DNA from: an uncultured Sphingomonas sp.
GTDB lineage: Bacteria; Pseudomonadota; Alphaproteobacteria; Sphingomonadales; Sphingomonadaceae
DNA length: 50,668 nucleotides
Direction of reading: 5' to 3'
NCBI GenBank assembly: GCA_913775795.1
Contig: CAJYLT010000080.1
Span: 1 to 50,668, forward strand
Shown here: in pieces, positions 50,660 to 50,668 of the stretch
How positions within the stretch are numbered: position 1 is the stretch's first letter
How the letters are laid out: the number at the start of each line of letters is the position of its first letter
Position numbers and translations under genes: made by a program
The notes under the pieces: generated by a model
The model's database searches: none
What the model saw: the letters and a program-made list of their open reading frames with translations, nothing else
Told to the model about the DNA's origin: nothing

Positions 50660-50668
50660 AGCCAGTCG
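50632..50668 (-). CDS. C-terminal end of an unidentified gene at the window edge
   Basis: The minus strand enters the window in a frame reading DWLYWDVELEA followed by TGA at 50632-50634. Eleven codons are too few to name the protein. Confidence 0.4.
   Translation of the reverse strand, partial: DWLYWDVELEA

Noticed and set aside
1..50668. CRISPR arrays, rRNA genes, riboswitches and prophage structural genes
   Set aside because: None was seen; the only regular repeats are the ~60-bp dispersed elements and short palindromes.

Overview
The window looks like a chromosomal segment of a Sphingomonas-type alphaproteobacterium. It is GC-rich, protein similarities are of sphingomonad type, GTG and TTG starts are common, stop/start codons often overlap (TGATG, ATGA, GTGA), there is a large TonB-dependent receptor beside a polysaccharide/glycoside gene cluster, and the core genes ftsE-ftsX, argH-lptM-like-lysA, lgt, a MidA-type methyltransferase and pgeF are present. 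All functional calls come from reading the sequence; no database search was possible.

Positions 1-2339 are a patchwork: the start of an IS3-type transposase, an ABC-F ATPase decapitated next to it, about 380 bases of nothing recognisable, a small two-gene unit on the minus strand (hypothetical beta-rich protein and thioredoxin-like protein), and a regulatory region with several palindromes.

Positions 2340-10090 are the most interesting part: a compact C-glycoside catabolic locus. It holds a GPH-type sugar symporter, a TIM-barrel protein and a small partner that together match the alpha and beta subunits of C-glycoside deglycosidase, a second MFS transporter, a GntR regulator, a PHBH-fold flavoprotein like the FAD-dependent C-glycoside 3-oxidase (CarA), and, translationally coupled to it, a GH39-like protein in which both catalytic glutamates appear to be replaced. 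The expected logic is uptake, oxidation of the sugar at C3, then cleavage of the carbon-carbon bond between sugar and aglycone. Near-identical 12-bp palindromes (GTGATATATCAC type) lie before the flavoprotein gene and the second transporter gene, with a weaker copy before the thioredoxin-like gene, suggesting one GntR regulon.

Positions 10144-10869 are debris (broken NYN-LOTUS gene, a dispersed repeat). Positions 10957-30147 are a second catabolic block: secreted GH106 alpha-L-rhamnosidase, DHDPS-family aldolase, TonB receptor, two enolase-superfamily sugar-acid dehydratases, SMP-30 lactonase, ExuT-type transporter, SDR, two DgoK-type kinases, DgoA aldolase, IclR regulator, L-lactate dehydrogenase and a secreted GH16-like enzyme. 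Together they can liberate sugars outside the cell, oxidise them to lactones and acids, dehydrate these to 2-keto-3-deoxy acids and split those into pyruvate plus a three-carbon piece. Copies of one roughly 60-bp repeat flank this block in direct orientation.

Positions 30493-31748 carry a dead P4-type integrase (nonsense codon plus frameshift) facing away from a tRNA-Ser(GCU) gene at 31909-31994, the usual arrangement of a genomic island at a tRNA 3' end. The accessory region therefore probably ends here. From 32207 on the window is mostly core: DUF1134 protein, ftsEX and a short operon, a minus-strand argH-lipoprotein-lysA-siroheme synthase operon, lgt-methyltransferase-GNAT-pgeF operon, a PLP sulfhydrylase, tRNA-Gly(UCC), 3-hydroxybutyryl-CoA dehydrogenase and a serine hydrolase. 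One low-GC GIY-YIG gene interrupts it between the TlpA-like gene and lgt.
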